Shown piece after piece: positions 17,181-25,794 of a stretch of DNA of 64,000 bases; positions within the stretch are counted from its first letter, which is position 1; every line of letters begins with the position of its first letter. This DNA comes from Natronomonas gomsonensis (lineage in GTDB: Archaea > Halobacteriota > Halobacteria > Halobacteriales > Haloarculaceae), in NCBI RefSeq assembly GCF_013391635.1, contig NZ_JACAWU010000002.1, positions 1,550,001 to 1,614,000 of the forward strand, read 5' to 3'. A model generated the notes under the pieces. That model did not search any database. It was given only the letters and a program-made list of their open reading frames with translations, and was not told where the DNA came from. The position numbers were made by a program, and so were the translations under genes.

Positions 17181-17411
17181 ATGGTCCGTGCGTTCATCAT
17201 GGTGAAGGCAGGTTCGGGACACGCCGAGTCGCTCTTGGGGACGATTCGCGGACTGAACCACGTCGCCGACGCGAACGTCGTGGCCGGCGATTTCGACCTC
17301 ATCGTCGAGGCCGAGGCCGAGGAAGTGTACGATGTCATCAACGGCGTGGCGACGAAGGTTCGAGAACTCGACAACGTCGACGACACGAAGACCTACGTCT
17401 GTCTGGAGTGA
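17181..17411 (+). CDS. Stand-alone Lrp/AsnC effector-binding (RAM) domain protein
   Basis: This 76-residue protein repeats the layout of the RAM-domain protein across the trkA gene: MVRAFIMVKAGSGHAES, NVVAGDFDLIVEAEAEE, LDNVDDTKTYVCLE. It lacks a helix-turn-helix, so it would act by binding ligand or by forming mixed rings with larger Lrp-type proteins. The ATG at 17181 matches the start of its paralogue; the longer open frame upstream is basic and unrelated. It is divergent from trkA with 116 bases between the start codons. Confidence 0.88.
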   Translation: MVRAFIMVKAGSGHAESLLGTIRGLNHVADANVVAGDFDLIVEAEAEEVYDVINGVATKVRELDNVDDTKTYVCLE

Positions 17412-17426
17412 CGCGGGTGCTGCCGA

Positions 17427-18467
17427 CTACTCGTTCTCGTAGGGGTCGCCGTGGCGCTCAAGCCACTCGTTCAGTTCCCTCCGCTGTGCGTCGAAACTCG
17501 GTGGGGCCGTCTCGTACACCGAAGCGAACAGTGCCTCGGGGTCGCGGTTGGCGTCGGCGGTTTCGGCGTCGCGTTTGGCCGCCGCGAACGCTTCCTCCGC
17601 CGTCTCGCGCACGCCGTCAACGAACCCCTCGTCGATTGCATCGGCTTCGCTGAGTGCTGATTCGAACCGCTCGATGGGGTCGGCCGTGCGCCACTCGGGG
17701 AACGATTCGCGGTCGGCGTAGCGTTCGGGGTCGTCGCTTGTGGTGTGGGGACCCTGCCGGTAGGTGAGACTCTCGACGAGGACGGGTCGCCCCTCGCGGG
17801 CCATCGACAGCGCCTCGGTGACGACCTCGTAGGTCGCAAGCGGGTCGTTGCCGTCGACGCGGACACCCTCAATGCCGTAGGCGTCGGCTTTTTCGGCGAT
17901 ACTATCGCTGGCCGTCTGCATCGACTCGGGCGTCGAGATGGCCCAGCCGTTGTTCTCACAGAAGAAGACGACCGGCGCCTCAAAGACGCCCGCGAAGTTC
18001 AACCCCTCGTGGAAATCACCCTCCGAAGTCGCGCCGTCGCCGAAGTAACAGAGCGCCGCCTCGTCCGTCTCGCGGTAGGTCGCGGCCATCCCGACGCCGA
18101 CGGCGTGGGGAATCTGGGAAGCGATGGGGACCGCCTGCGGCAGAGTCGGCAGGTCGTGGTCCGACCCGAACTCCGGGTAGCCGCGCCGGAACCGCAGGAT
18201 GTCGGCCATCGGGACACCGCGGGTCAACTGGGCAGCGTTGGAGCGATACGTCGGCACCAGCCAGTCGTCGTCAGTCATCGCCGCCGCGGCGCCGACCTGT
18301 GAGGCTTCCTGACCGCGAAACGGTGGGTAGCCGCTCATCCATCCCTGTCGCTGGAGCGCAAAGGCCCGTTCGTCGAACACGCGGGCGCGAACCATCTCGG
18401 TCAACAGGCGCCGTGCGAGGTCGCCGTCGACCGCCGAGAGGTCCCGCTCGCCGAGGACGCGGTGCAT
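17427..18467 (-). CDS. 2-oxoacid dehydrogenase E1 component, alpha subunit (orphan)
   Basis: The 346-residue protein has the thiamine diphosphate motif GDGATSEGDFHEGLNFA ending with NNGWAIS (about 150-185), the N-terminal QGWMSGYPPFRGQEAS and the phosphorylation-loop-like region TYRQGPHTTSDDPERY. It would decarboxylate a pyruvate or branched-chain 2-oxoacid as half of an alpha2-beta2 E1. The beta subunit, E2 and E3 that normally follow are absent; the neighbours are a RAM-domain gene and a membrane protein. The ATG at 18467 gives the standard family length. Substrate cannot be assigned from sequence alone. Confidence 0.9.
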   Translation of the reverse strand: MHRVLGERDLSAVDGDLARRLLTEMVRARVFDERAFALQRQGWMSGYPPFRGQEASQVGAAAAMTDDDWLVPTYRSNAAQLTRGVPMADILRFRRGYPEFGSDHDLPTLPQAVPIASQIPHAVGVGMAATYRETDEAALCYFGDGATSEGDFHEGLNFAGVFEAPVVFFCENNGWAISTPESMQTASDSIAEKADAYGIEGVRVDGNDPLATYEVVTEALSMAREGRPVLVESLTYRQGPHTTSDDPERYADRESFPEWRTADPIERFESALSEADAIDEGFVDGVRETAEEAFAAAKRDAETADANRDPEALFASVYETAPPSFDAQRRELNEWLERHGDPYENE

Positions 18468-18545
18468 ACGTCTCCTGGGTGGGCGGCGAGCAAAGAGGTG
18501 ACGCCGGAGAGACAGAGGCAAGAGCCTCGACCACCTACGGACGGT

Positions 18546-18857
18546 ATGGTCTCGGTGTTCGAAGCAGTGGGATTGCTCGCCCTCATCGGTGTCAACACGC
18601 TCGTCGCCGCCGTCCTGACGCGCGTGTTTCGCGTCCGACTGGACACTCGCTGGGGCGGTGCCCTCTATACGCTGTTGCTCACGCCGCTCGCATTGGTCGT
18701 CCTCACGCTCGTATTGGGGCAAGCCCTCGGGCCGAATCTCGGGTCGCCGACGACGGTCGTTGGCATCGCCATCCTGCTGCCGCTGACGCTCGGTGTCGCC
18801 TTCGATTACTTCTGGATGCCCTCGCCCGAGGATGTCGAGGTTCCCGATACGCTCTAA
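18546..18857 (+). CDS. Small haloarchaeal membrane protein (103 aa)
   Basis: Three hydrophobic spans are visible ([59 protein letters not shown]), followed by a short acidic tail [12 protein letters not shown]. It is divergent from the E1-alpha gene and its stop overlaps the convergent thymidylate kinase gene by four bases. The family is common in haloarchaea but I know no function for it. Confidence 0.7.
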   Translation: MVSVFEAVGLLALIGVNTLVAAVLTRVFRVRLDTRWGGALYTLLLTPLALVVLTLVLGQALGPNLGSPTTVVGIAILLPLTLGVAFDYFWMPSPEDVEVPDTL

Positions 18858-19435
18858 TCGAGGAGGTCTGCGACCACCCGCTCGGCCGAGGCGATGACCT
18901 CCTCCGGCGATTGGGTGGCGTCGATACGGACGAACCGGTTCGGTTCGGCGTCGATGAGTCGTTCGTAGTTCTGCTGGACCCGTTCGAGGTAGTCGGCGGC
19001 CTCGAACTTGTTCGTCGCGCCCGCGCGCTCGGCACCCGTCTTCGGCGGCACATCGAAATACAACGTCGCGTCGGGCTTCCGGGTGAACGGCTCGTGGACG
19101 CCCTTGATGTACGCCATCGGCTGTTTGACGACACCCGCAAGCGTCGCCCCCTGGTAGGCGTACCGGGAGTCCGAGTACCGGTCGGAAATCACGGTCTTGC
19201 CCTCGTTCAGCGCCGGTCGAATCACCCGCGAGAGGTGGTCGGCGTGGTCGGCGGTGTAGAGGAACAACTCCGCCATCGGGTCGGCGGCGTCGTCGTTGAT
19301 GGAGCGATTGACGGCCTCGCCGTACCACGAATTGGTCGGTTCGCGGGTGAACACCGCCTCGGGGTGGCTGTCGGCCAGCGCCTCCCGGACGGTCGTCTTG
19401 CCGCTGCCGTCGATACCCTCGAGCGTGATGAGCAT
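18854..19435 (-). CDS. tmk: Thymidylate kinase
   Basis: The 193-residue protein has the P-loop [10 protein letters not shown] (about 5-14), [11 protein letters not shown], the DRY-type motif [15 protein letters not shown] with its thymidine-binding residues, and the lid region around TGAERAG. It phosphorylates dTMP to dTDP in the cytosol for DNA synthesis. The ATG at 19435 begins [10 protein letters not shown], the standard start; the longer open frame upstream is unrelated sequence. It is divergent from cofH. Confidence 0.93.
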   Translation of the reverse strand: MLITLEGIDGSGKTTVREALADSHPEAVFTREPTNSWYGEAVNRSINDDAADPMAELFLYTADHADHLSRVIRPALNEGKTVISDRYSDSRYAYQGATLAGVVKQPMAYIKGVHEPFTRKPDATLYFDVPPKTGAERAGATNKFEAADYLERVQQNYERLIDAEPNRFVRIDATQSPEEVIASAERVVADLLD

Positions 19436-19555
19436 ACCCGGCCCGTCGGCGCCGGCGCATATCAGTTGGGCGGTCTCCCCGACGGCGGCCCGCCGACAAC
19501 TGACCGGACTGCCGCTACCCGGTGGGGTTTTGACGTTCGAGTGGCGAAGGGAGGT

Positions 19556-20911
19556 ATGGACGCGTTCGAGGCGTCGGCGAACGTCCCGCGGGGTTCCTTC
19601 GAGTTCGAACACCGCCCCGAGACGGACCAATCCTTCGAGAACGCCCTCGCGAAGGCGCGGAGCGGCGAGCGGCTCGACGTCGCCGACGCCATAGAGTTGC
19701 TAACCACTGGAACCGAGCGGGACGGCATCGACCTCGAACGCAAAGAGCGAGTGCTGGAGGCCGCCGACCGCCGCCGCGCCGAAGTCGTCGGCGAGGAGGT
19801 CACGTTCGTCGCCAACCTCAACAACAACGTCACGACCGCCTGCAACACGGGGTGTCTGTTCTGTAACTTCAAGGACCGCTCCGAGCAGTTCCGCACGACG
19901 TACCAGGACGACCACGGCGGCTTCACGAAAACCCCCGCCGAGTCCCGCGAAATCGTCCGTGACGCCGTCGAACGCGGCATTTACGAGGTGACCTCGGTGT
20001 CGGGGCTCCACCCCGCCTTCGCGCTCGACGACGAACACCGCGAGCTACTCGAATCGAGCGACCGCGGCGACCTCAACTACCGCCCGCCCGAAGAGTACGA
20101 GGTCGACCCGCGAACGTACGTCGAACAGATTCGGGCGATGGCCGTCGACGGCGTCCACGTCCACTCGATGACGCCCGAGGAGGCCTACCACGCCCGCCGG
20201 GGCACCGACTGGAGCTACGAGGAGGTGTTCCAGCGGCTGAAAGATGCCGGTCTCAACTCCGTGCCCGGCACTGCCGCCGAAATCCTCGTCGACGAAGTTC
20301 GGGACGTCATCTGTCCGGCGAAAATCGACACCGGCGAGTGGCTCGACGCGATGGAAGCCGCCGCCGATGTGGGGTTGGACACCACCGCGACCATCATGTA
20401 CGGCCACGTCGACAACGAGGCCCACCGGGCGCTGCACCTCGACCGAATTCGGGAGTTACAGGACCGAACCGGGAACATCACCGAGTTCGTCCCGCTGTCG
20501 TTCGTCCACCGCGACACGCCGCTTGCCGAACGCGGGATGGTCGACTCCGGAGCGACCGTCCACGAGGACGAACTGCTGATAGCTGTCTCACGGCTGTATC
20601 TCGACAACGTCGAGCACATCCAGTCGTCGTGGGTGAAGTACGGCGACACCCAGGGGCTGAAGATGCTCTCCTGTGGCGCCGACGACTTCATGGGCACCAT
20701 CCTCTCGGAGGAAATCACGAAACGCGCCGGCGGCGAGTACGGCGAGTTCCGCTCGTTCCAGGAGTACGTCGACATGATTTCGGCTATCGGACGGATCCCC
20801 GTCGAGCGCTCGACGGACTACGAGAAACGCCGCCGCATCGACCCCGACGACGGCCCCCACGGGCCGGAGTTGGGGCCGAAAGCCGACGGCACGCCGCTGG
20901 TGCCGCGTTAA
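19556..20911 (+). CDS. cofH: F0 (deazaflavin) synthase subunit 2, radical SAM enzyme
   Basis: This 451-residue protein carries the radical SAM cluster motif CNTGCLFC (about 98-105) within [14 protein letters not shown], plus [32 protein letters not shown] and IMYGHVD, all typical of CofH. CofH joins tyrosine to 5-amino-6-ribitylaminouracil before CofG closes the deazaflavin ring of coenzyme F420. The start is the ATG at 19556, preceded by GGGAGG; upstream in-frame sequence does not belong to the family. It is convergent with cofG, overlapping by four bases. Confidence 0.94.
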   Translation: MDAFEASANVPRGSFEFEHRPETDQSFENALAKARSGERLDVADAIELLTTGTERDGIDLERKERVLEAADRRRAEVVGEEVTFVANLNNNVTTACNTGCLFCNFKDRSEQFRTTYQDDHGGFTKTPAESREIVRDAVERGIYEVTSVSGLHPAFALDDEHRELLESSDRGDLNYRPPEEYEVDPRTYVEQIRAMAVDGVHVHSMTPEEAYHARRGTDWSYEEVFQRLKDAGLNSVPGTAAEILVDEVRDVICPAKIDTGEWLDAMEAAADVGLDTTATIMYGHVDNEAHRALHLDRIRELQDRTGNITEFVPLSFVHRDTPLAERGMVDSGATVHEDELLIAVSRLYLDNVEHIQSSWVKYGDTQGLKMLSCGADDFMGTILSEEITKRAGGEYGEFRSFQEYVDMISAIGRIPVERSTDYEKRRRIDPDDGPHGPELGPKADGTPLVPR

Positions 20912-22014
20912 TCAGCCAGCAACGCTCGGTAGCGCTCGCCGGCAGAATCGTCGGCGTCCAGTGCCGCCTCGATGCGCTCGGAGAGCCACCCCTCCTCGAC
21001 GTACCGGTCGTACACCGGAAGCCGCTCGTTCAGCGGGACGCCGGCCTCCTCGGCGATAGACTCCAGTTCCCGCAGCTGCGGCCAGGCGTACTCGGGGTTG
21101 ATGTGGTCGTCGGTGACCGGCGAGACGCCACCCAGGTCGTCGATGCCGCAGTCGAGCAACTCGCGGACGGGTGCGAGGTTCGGTGGTGACTGGACGCTTA
21201 CCTCATCGGGAAGACCGACCCGTGCCATCGCCGTCACCCGGCGCATGGTCTCGACGTCCGGTGACCCGCTCTGCCAGCGGTCGTTGTTCACGACGGGTTG
21301 GACGATGACCTCCTGGATGTGGCCGTATCGTTCTTGGAGGTCCCGAATCGCGAGAATGCTCTCGGCACGGTCGCGCCAGGACTCGCCGATGCCGACGAGG
21401 ATGCCGGTGGTAAAGGGGACGCCGAGCTCGCCCGCGGTGGCGAGGGTGGCGAGTCGCTGACCCGGGTCTTTCGCCCGGGGGCCGCCGTGGGCCTGCACCT
21501 CGGCAGTCGTCTCCAGCATCACGCCCATCGAGGCGTTCACGTCGGCGACCAGTTCCATCTGCTCGCGGGTCTGGTCGCCGGGGTTGGCGTGGGGCAACAA
21601 CCCCGCGTCGAGAGCGATTTCGCAGGCTTCTCGGAGGTAGGCGTGAATCGAGTCGTGGCCCCACTCCGCGAGTTGGTCGTGAACCGCCGTGTAGCGGTCG
21701 TCGGGGTCGTCGCCGAAGGTGAACAGCGCCTCCGTACACCCCGCGTCGGCCCCTCGCCGGCAGATGTCGCGAATCTCCTCGGGCGACAGCAGCGACGCCT
21801 GTCCCGGCGGGTCGTAGTAGGTGCAGTAGGTACAGGTATAGCGGCAGGCGGTCGTCAGCGGGACGAACACGTTGCGCGCGAAGGTCAACTCGGGGGCGCT
21901 CGAAACGTCGGCGGGCGTGGTATCGAGCAGTCGCTCGACGGCCGCCTCGTCGACGGTCACCTCGACACCGTAGTCGCCTGCGCCGAACACACTCCCCGCT
22001 CGGAGGGAGAGCAC
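20908..22014 (-). CDS. cofG: F0 (deazaflavin) synthase subunit 1, radical SAM enzyme
   Basis: The 368-residue protein has the radical SAM motif CRYTCTYC (about 57-64), preceded by RNVFVPLT and followed by YYDPPGQASLLSPEE, then PHANPGDQTREQM, GILVGIGESWRDR and VIVQPVVNND. CofG carries out the second half of 8-hydroxy-5-deazaflavin ring formation for coenzyme F420 with CofH. It is the last gene of a string cetZ - exported protein - cofC - cofG on the minus strand and converges on cofH. Confidence 0.94.
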   Translation of the reverse strand: MLSLRAGSVFGAGDYGVEVTVDEAAVERLLDTTPADVSSAPELTFARNVFVPLTTACRYTCTYCTYYDPPGQASLLSPEEIRDICRRGADAGCTEALFTFGDDPDDRYTAVHDQLAEWGHDSIHAYLREACEIALDAGLLPHANPGDQTREQMELVADVNASMGVMLETTAEVQAHGGPRAKDPGQRLATLATAGELGVPFTTGILVGIGESWRDRAESILAIRDLQERYGHIQEVIVQPVVNNDRWQSGSPDVETMRRVTAMARVGLPDEVSVQSPPNLAPVRELLDCGIDDLGGVSPVTDDHINPEYAWPQLRELESIAEEAGVPLNERLPVYDRYVEEGWLSERIEAALDADDSAGERYRALLAD

Positions 22015-22050
22015 ATTAAAGGGCTCGCCTGCGGCGGGACGGCGTCGGCC

Positions 22051-22656
22051 TCAGGCGTCCCGGCCGACACCGACCCGACCGTCGCGGCGCTGGACGGCGA
22101 AACCGGCGTCGGCGAGCCACTGGCGGGTCCGTCCCTCGCCGTGCAGGAGCACCTCGACGAGGTCGCGTGGTTCGTCGATGTCGACGGCCAGCCGGAAGGA
22201 GTCGACCATCGTCGCCTCCGTGCCGATTCCGCGGGCGATGCGGCGGTGGTCCCGAACCGAGGCGCCGTGGTAGTCGACTTCGAAGTCGGGGTGTCGGACG
22301 ACGAGGGCGTTCGTCCCGCCGCCCAACCCGGGCGCGATGACGACGTCGCCGTCGGCCTCGAAGAGTCGTTCCAGCGCCGCGACGTTCGCCAACCCGAGGT
22401 CGGCCATCACGACGGCGACCGGCGGGTCGAGCCGCGCGTTCACCGCGTCGGAGAGCGGCCGGTCGTCGACGACGACCGGGTGCGGACAGTCGACCGAGTC
22501 GGTCGCCAGCACGGTCGGCTCTCGGCCGCTTCGAGAGATCGCATCGCACACGTCGAGAAGCAGCGCGCGGGCGAAGGCGGCCCGCTCGTCCGGTTCGAAG
22601 GCGTCGGCGAGTCGCGTCTTCGGCTTCCGCGCCGCGAACGGGACGTAAACGTTCAT
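22051..22656 (-). CDS. cofC: 2-phospho-L-lactate guanylyltransferase
   Basis: This 201-residue nucleotidyltransferase opens with MNVYVPFAARKPKTRLA, the nucleotide-binding strand and basic loop of CofC, and continues with VVMADLGLANV, VVIAPGLGGGTNALVVR and the C-terminal VDIDEPRDLVEVLLHG. It activates 2-phospho-L-lactate with GTP in the assembly of coenzyme F420. It starts one base before the stop of the upstream exported-protein gene and lies 36 bases before cofG, consistent with one transcript. Confidence 0.92.
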   Translation of the reverse strand: MNVYVPFAARKPKTRLADAFEPDERAAFARALLLDVCDAISRSGREPTVLATDSVDCPHPVVVDDRPLSDAVNARLDPPVAVVMADLGLANVAALERLFEADGDVVIAPGLGGGTNALVVRHPDFEVDYHGASVRDHRRIARGIGTEATMVDSFRLAVDIDEPRDLVEVLLHGEGRTRQWLADAGFAVQRRDGRVGVGRDA

Positions 22657-23415
22657 CTACCGCAGTCTGCTCGGACCCTGCTGACGGGACTTATAGAGGT
22701 AGTAGGCTGCACCGACGAACAGGAGGGCGACGATGACGACCGCACCGACTATGAGGCCGGTCCGGAGCGTCGCGCTCTCGGAGGCCTCGTTCTCGGCCCG
22801 TTCGGCGTTTCGAATCGCGTTGTCGAAGTTCCCGGCCTCGTACGCCGAGATGGCGCTATCCAGGGAGCTCTGTGCTTCCGAGGAGCCCGAACTTCCGACG
22901 GCCTCGTTGGCACTGTCGATGGCTTCGCGAGCTTCCTTGCTGTCGGTCGTGTAGTGGTGGACCTCGTAGCTGTCGATGGCGTTGGTCGTGCCGCCGGAGC
23001 GGACCTGCGTGAACTCGGCGAACCGGAACCGCTGTGGCGGGTCGTAGCTCAGGGTCTCGATTTCGGGCGCCGTCCCGCGGATTTCGACCTCGATTCGGTT
23101 CGTGCCGTCCTCGATGTCGACTTCCGTTTCGACGGACTGGCCGTCAGCGGAGGTCTGGGCGACCTGATTGCCCGCCTGGTCGAACTGCCGAACCGTCCAC
23201 GTCACGTTCGTCATGTTCGTCTCGCCGCGCAGCGTCCACTGTTCGAACTCGTCGAACAACTGCGTGAGTTCGACGGTCGCCTCGACGGTGGTTCCGACTT
23301 CGGCCTCCTCGGGCATGTCGTCGCTGCTGCTGTCGACGGCTGCCGCCGGCCCGGCGAAGAGCGCGCCGACGAGCAGGCAGGCGAACAGGCCCGCGATGAA
23401 CTGGCTACTCCTCAT
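22657..23415 (-). CDS. Exported, C-terminally anchored protein between cetZ and cofC
   Basis: The 252-residue protein has a signal peptide (FIAGLFACLLVGALFAGPAAA, cleavage near 26), an outside domain with a beta-sandwich look (GTTVEATVELTQ, TNVTWTVRQFDQ, GTNRIEVEIRG), a helical Ala/Glu-rich part (SAISAYEAGNFDNAIRNAER) and a C-terminal span (GLIVGAVVIVALLFVGAAYYLY) ending in basic residues. It would sit on the cell surface with its tail inside. Its start overlaps the end of cetZ by 11 bases, so translation is linked; a link to CetZ function at the membrane is an inference. Confidence 0.8.
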   Translation of the reverse strand: MRSSQFIAGLFACLLVGALFAGPAAAVDSSSDDMPEEAEVGTTVEATVELTQLFDEFEQWTLRGETNMTNVTWTVRQFDQAGNQVAQTSADGQSVETEVDIEDGTNRIEVEIRGTAPEIETLSYDPPQRFRFAEFTQVRSGGTTNAIDSYEVHHYTTDSKEAREAIDSANEAVGSSGSSEAQSSLDSAISAYEAGNFDNAIRNAERAENEASESATLRTGLIVGAVVIVALLFVGAAYYLYKSRQQGPSRLR

Positions 23416-24574
23416 CGTCGCCGTACTCTATGAGGGAGTCTAGGTCTTCCTTGCTCTTCGCTCGGAGCTGTTCGACGTTCTCCTCGGCCTCGATGGCCAT
23501 CCGCTGCATCTCCTTGACGCGCGGAACGTCGGTCACCCCCGAGAGGACGACGATTGCCGCCACCCGGCTCTCGTTGGGGAGCGGGTAGTCGCCGGCCCGC
23601 ACCTCCATACAGCCGGTGGTCTCCTCGAGCCACTTCCGCGCTTTGTCTATGCCTTTCCGATTGAGCGCCTTCGGCGGCCCGGAGACGAGCAACAGCGCCC
23701 GCTCGGTGCTGTCGACCTCACACTGGAGCGTGAGTTTGCCGAGCGTCGCCCGGCGGACGAGGGAGGTGATGCGGTTCGTCGCGTCGCCGGAGCTTTCGAG
23801 GCCGTCCCCGTCGTTGTTGCCGCGGAACCTGTCGAGCAGTCCCTTGTTCTCGGATTCGACCTCCTCGCTGGCGTAGCCGATGGACGTGATGCCGTGGTCG
23901 CCGAGGGTGTTGATGATTTCGGAGGCGTCGACGACGCTTTCGGCCACGTCGTCGCCCATCGCCTCGACCTCGCCCGCGGAGAACAGCGCGCCGAAGCGAG
24001 CGACGATTTCCTGATTGATTTCGGCGTACCCCTCGCCGAGACTCTCGCCGCCGGTTTTGAACGCGTCGTTGTCGAAGGTGAGCAGGTTGTCGACGCTCTC
24101 GGCGAAGTTCTGGAACGACCGGGCGGCGTTGCGGTTGTAGATGCCACCCTCGTCGCGGGCGGGGAGAATACCAAGCCCGTAGACGGGTTCGACGTACAGT
24201 CGCTGGAGGTGTTCGGCCAGGACGGGTGCACCGCCGCTGCCGGTGCCGCCGCCGAGGCCGGCCATGATGAGGAACGCGTCGATTTCGCTGCTCGTCATGG
24301 TGTCGATGGCCGTCTGAATCTCTTCCATGTCCTCGCGAGCACACCGCTCGCCCAGCTCCGGTTCGGTGCCGGCGCCGTGGCCCTTCACGACCGATTGGCC
24401 GATGAGCACCCGATTCTCGTTCGGTACGTAGTCAAGGCCCATCAGGTCCGCCTTCGCCGTGTTGACGGCGACAGCGTGGCCGATGATACCCGTCCCACGG
24501 GTAGAGTCGTATTCGAGGAACCGGTCGAGAACTTTCCCGCCGGCCTGCCCGAAGCCGATCATTGCGAGTTTCAT
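23405..24574 (-). CDS. cetZ: Tubulin-like GTPase CetZ (probably CetZ1 group)
   Basis: This 389-residue tubulin-superfamily protein starts MKLAMIGFGQAGGKVLDRFLEY and carries the GTP-binding signature GLGGGTGSGGAP (about 107-118), with N-terminal NTAKADLMGL and a C-terminal GTPase-activation domain (LGKLTLQCEVD, LLLVSGPPKAL). CetZ proteins polymerise at the cell envelope and control haloarchaeal cell shape and motility. From memory, the order cetZ, exported protein, cofC, cofG matches the CetZ1 locus of Haloferax volcanii, which favours the CetZ1 group. A variable charged loop (ENKGLLDRFRGNNDGDG) lies between the two domains. Confidence 0.92.
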   Translation of the reverse strand: MKLAMIGFGQAGGKVLDRFLEYDSTRGTGIIGHAVAVNTAKADLMGLDYVPNENRVLIGQSVVKGHGAGTEPELGERCAREDMEEIQTAIDTMTSSEIDAFLIMAGLGGGTGSGGAPVLAEHLQRLYVEPVYGLGILPARDEGGIYNRNAARSFQNFAESVDNLLTFDNDAFKTGGESLGEGYAEINQEIVARFGALFSAGEVEAMGDDVAESVVDASEIINTLGDHGITSIGYASEEVESENKGLLDRFRGNNDGDGLESSGDATNRITSLVRRATLGKLTLQCEVDSTERALLLVSGPPKALNRKGIDKARKWLEETTGCMEVRAGDYPLPNESRVAAIVVLSGVTDVPRVKEMQRMAIEAEENVEQLRAKSKEDLDSLIEYGDDEE

Positions 24575-24666
24575 AACGTCACTTGTCCCGGATAGCGTCC
24601 CACGGGAAGGATAAGCTTTCGGCCGGAGTCAGACGCTGAGATGACGAATCGGCCGCCCGCTACGTA

Positions 24667-25668
24667 TCAGTCGTCCAACGTCTCGGGGTCGACGCCGAGA
24701 TAGTCGGCCAGCGTCGTCAAATCTGCGGGGGTGAGGCCGAAGGCGTCGATGTCGTTGTCGTCGGTGGTGTTGTCGAACTGCAGCGAGCGGTACTGGTCCG
24801 ACCCCATCGGCGCGCCGGGGACGAAATCGGCGAGTCGCAACCCGATTTTCGTCAGCGCCATCGGAACCGGCACCACGTCAATGGGCTTGTCGTCGGCCGC
24901 GTGTGCCAGTTTCGCGACTTCCGCCAGCGTCAACACCTCCGGACCGCCGATGTCGTAGGTCTCGCCGACGTGGGGGTCCTGCTCTTCGGCCCTGCCGTCA
25001 TCCGAGTCGCCGACACGCCGGATGGCCGGCGTCGGCCCGCCTTCGTCGCTTTCCTCTTCGCCGGTCGGTTCGACGCCCTCCAGCGCATCGGCGAGCATCG
25101 GGACGATGTCGCCGACCCAGATGGGCTGGAATCGCGTCTTCCCGCCGCCGGGAAGCGGGGTGAGATACGGCGGGGCGAGTTTCTTCGTAAAGGAGACGAA
25201 CTCGCCGCCGTCGCCGAAGACGACGGAAGGCCGGAAGATGACCCAATCGAGCCCCGACTCCTTGACGATGACCTCGGCGAGGCCCTTCGATTGGATGTAG
25301 GCCGTATTCCCGTCGGGGTCGGCGCCGAGGGCACTCATCTGGACCAGTTTCCCGACGCCGTGTTCCTCGGCAGCACGAACGACGTTGGAAGTGCCGTCCC
25401 GATGGACCTCGAAGTGTTTGTCGTTGCCGCCCTTCGGGCGGAACAGCGGCGACAGCGCGACGAGGTTGACGACGGCGTCTTGGCCCTCGAAGGCGGCCTC
25501 GATGGAGTCGTACGCCGCCACGTCACCCATGGCGGTTTCGACGCCGCTCGGCAGGCCGGCCTCGTTCGGGGAACGCGACAGCGCCGTCACGTCGTGTCCC
25601 CGCCGGTGCAACTCTCGACACAGGTTCTCGCCGATGAAGCCCGTACCGCCGACGACAAGGATGCGCAT
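24667..25668 (-). CDS. NAD(P)-binding NDUFA9-like atypical short-chain dehydrogenase
   Basis: A 333-residue Rossmann protein begins MRILVVGGTGFIGENLCREL and has the features AYDSIEAAFEGQDAVVNLVALSPL, HGVGKLVQMSALGADPDGN, YIQSKGLAEVIV (YxxxK-like) and FRPSVVFGDGGEF. This pattern is that of the atypical SDR group related to the NDUFA9 accessory subunit of complex I, which in prokaryotes often acts on quinone-, lipid- or sugar-related substrates. An acidic insertion (GEEESDEGGP) lies in the C-terminal half. It is monocistronic, with a TATA element 24-32 bases upstream. Confidence 0.88.
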   Translation of the reverse strand: MRILVVGGTGFIGENLCRELHRRGHDVTALSRSPNEAGLPSGVETAMGDVAAYDSIEAAFEGQDAVVNLVALSPLFRPKGGNDKHFEVHRDGTSNVVRAAEEHGVGKLVQMSALGADPDGNTAYIQSKGLAEVIVKESGLDWVIFRPSVVFGDGGEFVSFTKKLAPPYLTPLPGGGKTRFQPIWVGDIVPMLADALEGVEPTGEEESDEGGPTPAIRRVGDSDDGRAEEQDPHVGETYDIGGPEVLTLAEVAKLAHAADDKPIDVVPVPMALTKIGLRLADFVPGAPMGSDQYRSLQFDNTTDDNDIDAFGLTPADLTTLADYLGVDPETLDD

Positions 25669-25691
25669 ACACTCTTTCGTACTCGCGGAGA

Positions 25692-25700
25692 CCGTATAAA
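25692..25700 (-). promoter_or_regulatory. TATA element of the NDUFA9-like gene
   Basis: TTTATACGG on the minus strand lies 24-32 bases before the ATG at 25668, the spacing of a leaderless haloarchaeal promoter. Confidence 0.55.
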
Positions 25701-25794
25701 GGGTCGTGGCGAGGCAACCGCTACAGGGTTCCGAACGCCACCGAAACCGTCGCTAGCCGACGCCGTTATTGTCCCGAAACTCCGAGTACCGATA

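Noticed and set aside
18299-19555. N-terminal extension of CofH by about 420 codons
   Set aside because: The extra sequence is Arg-rich, overlaps the kinase and E1 genes in antisense, and the family start lies at 19556 after a ribosome-binding-like GGGAGG.
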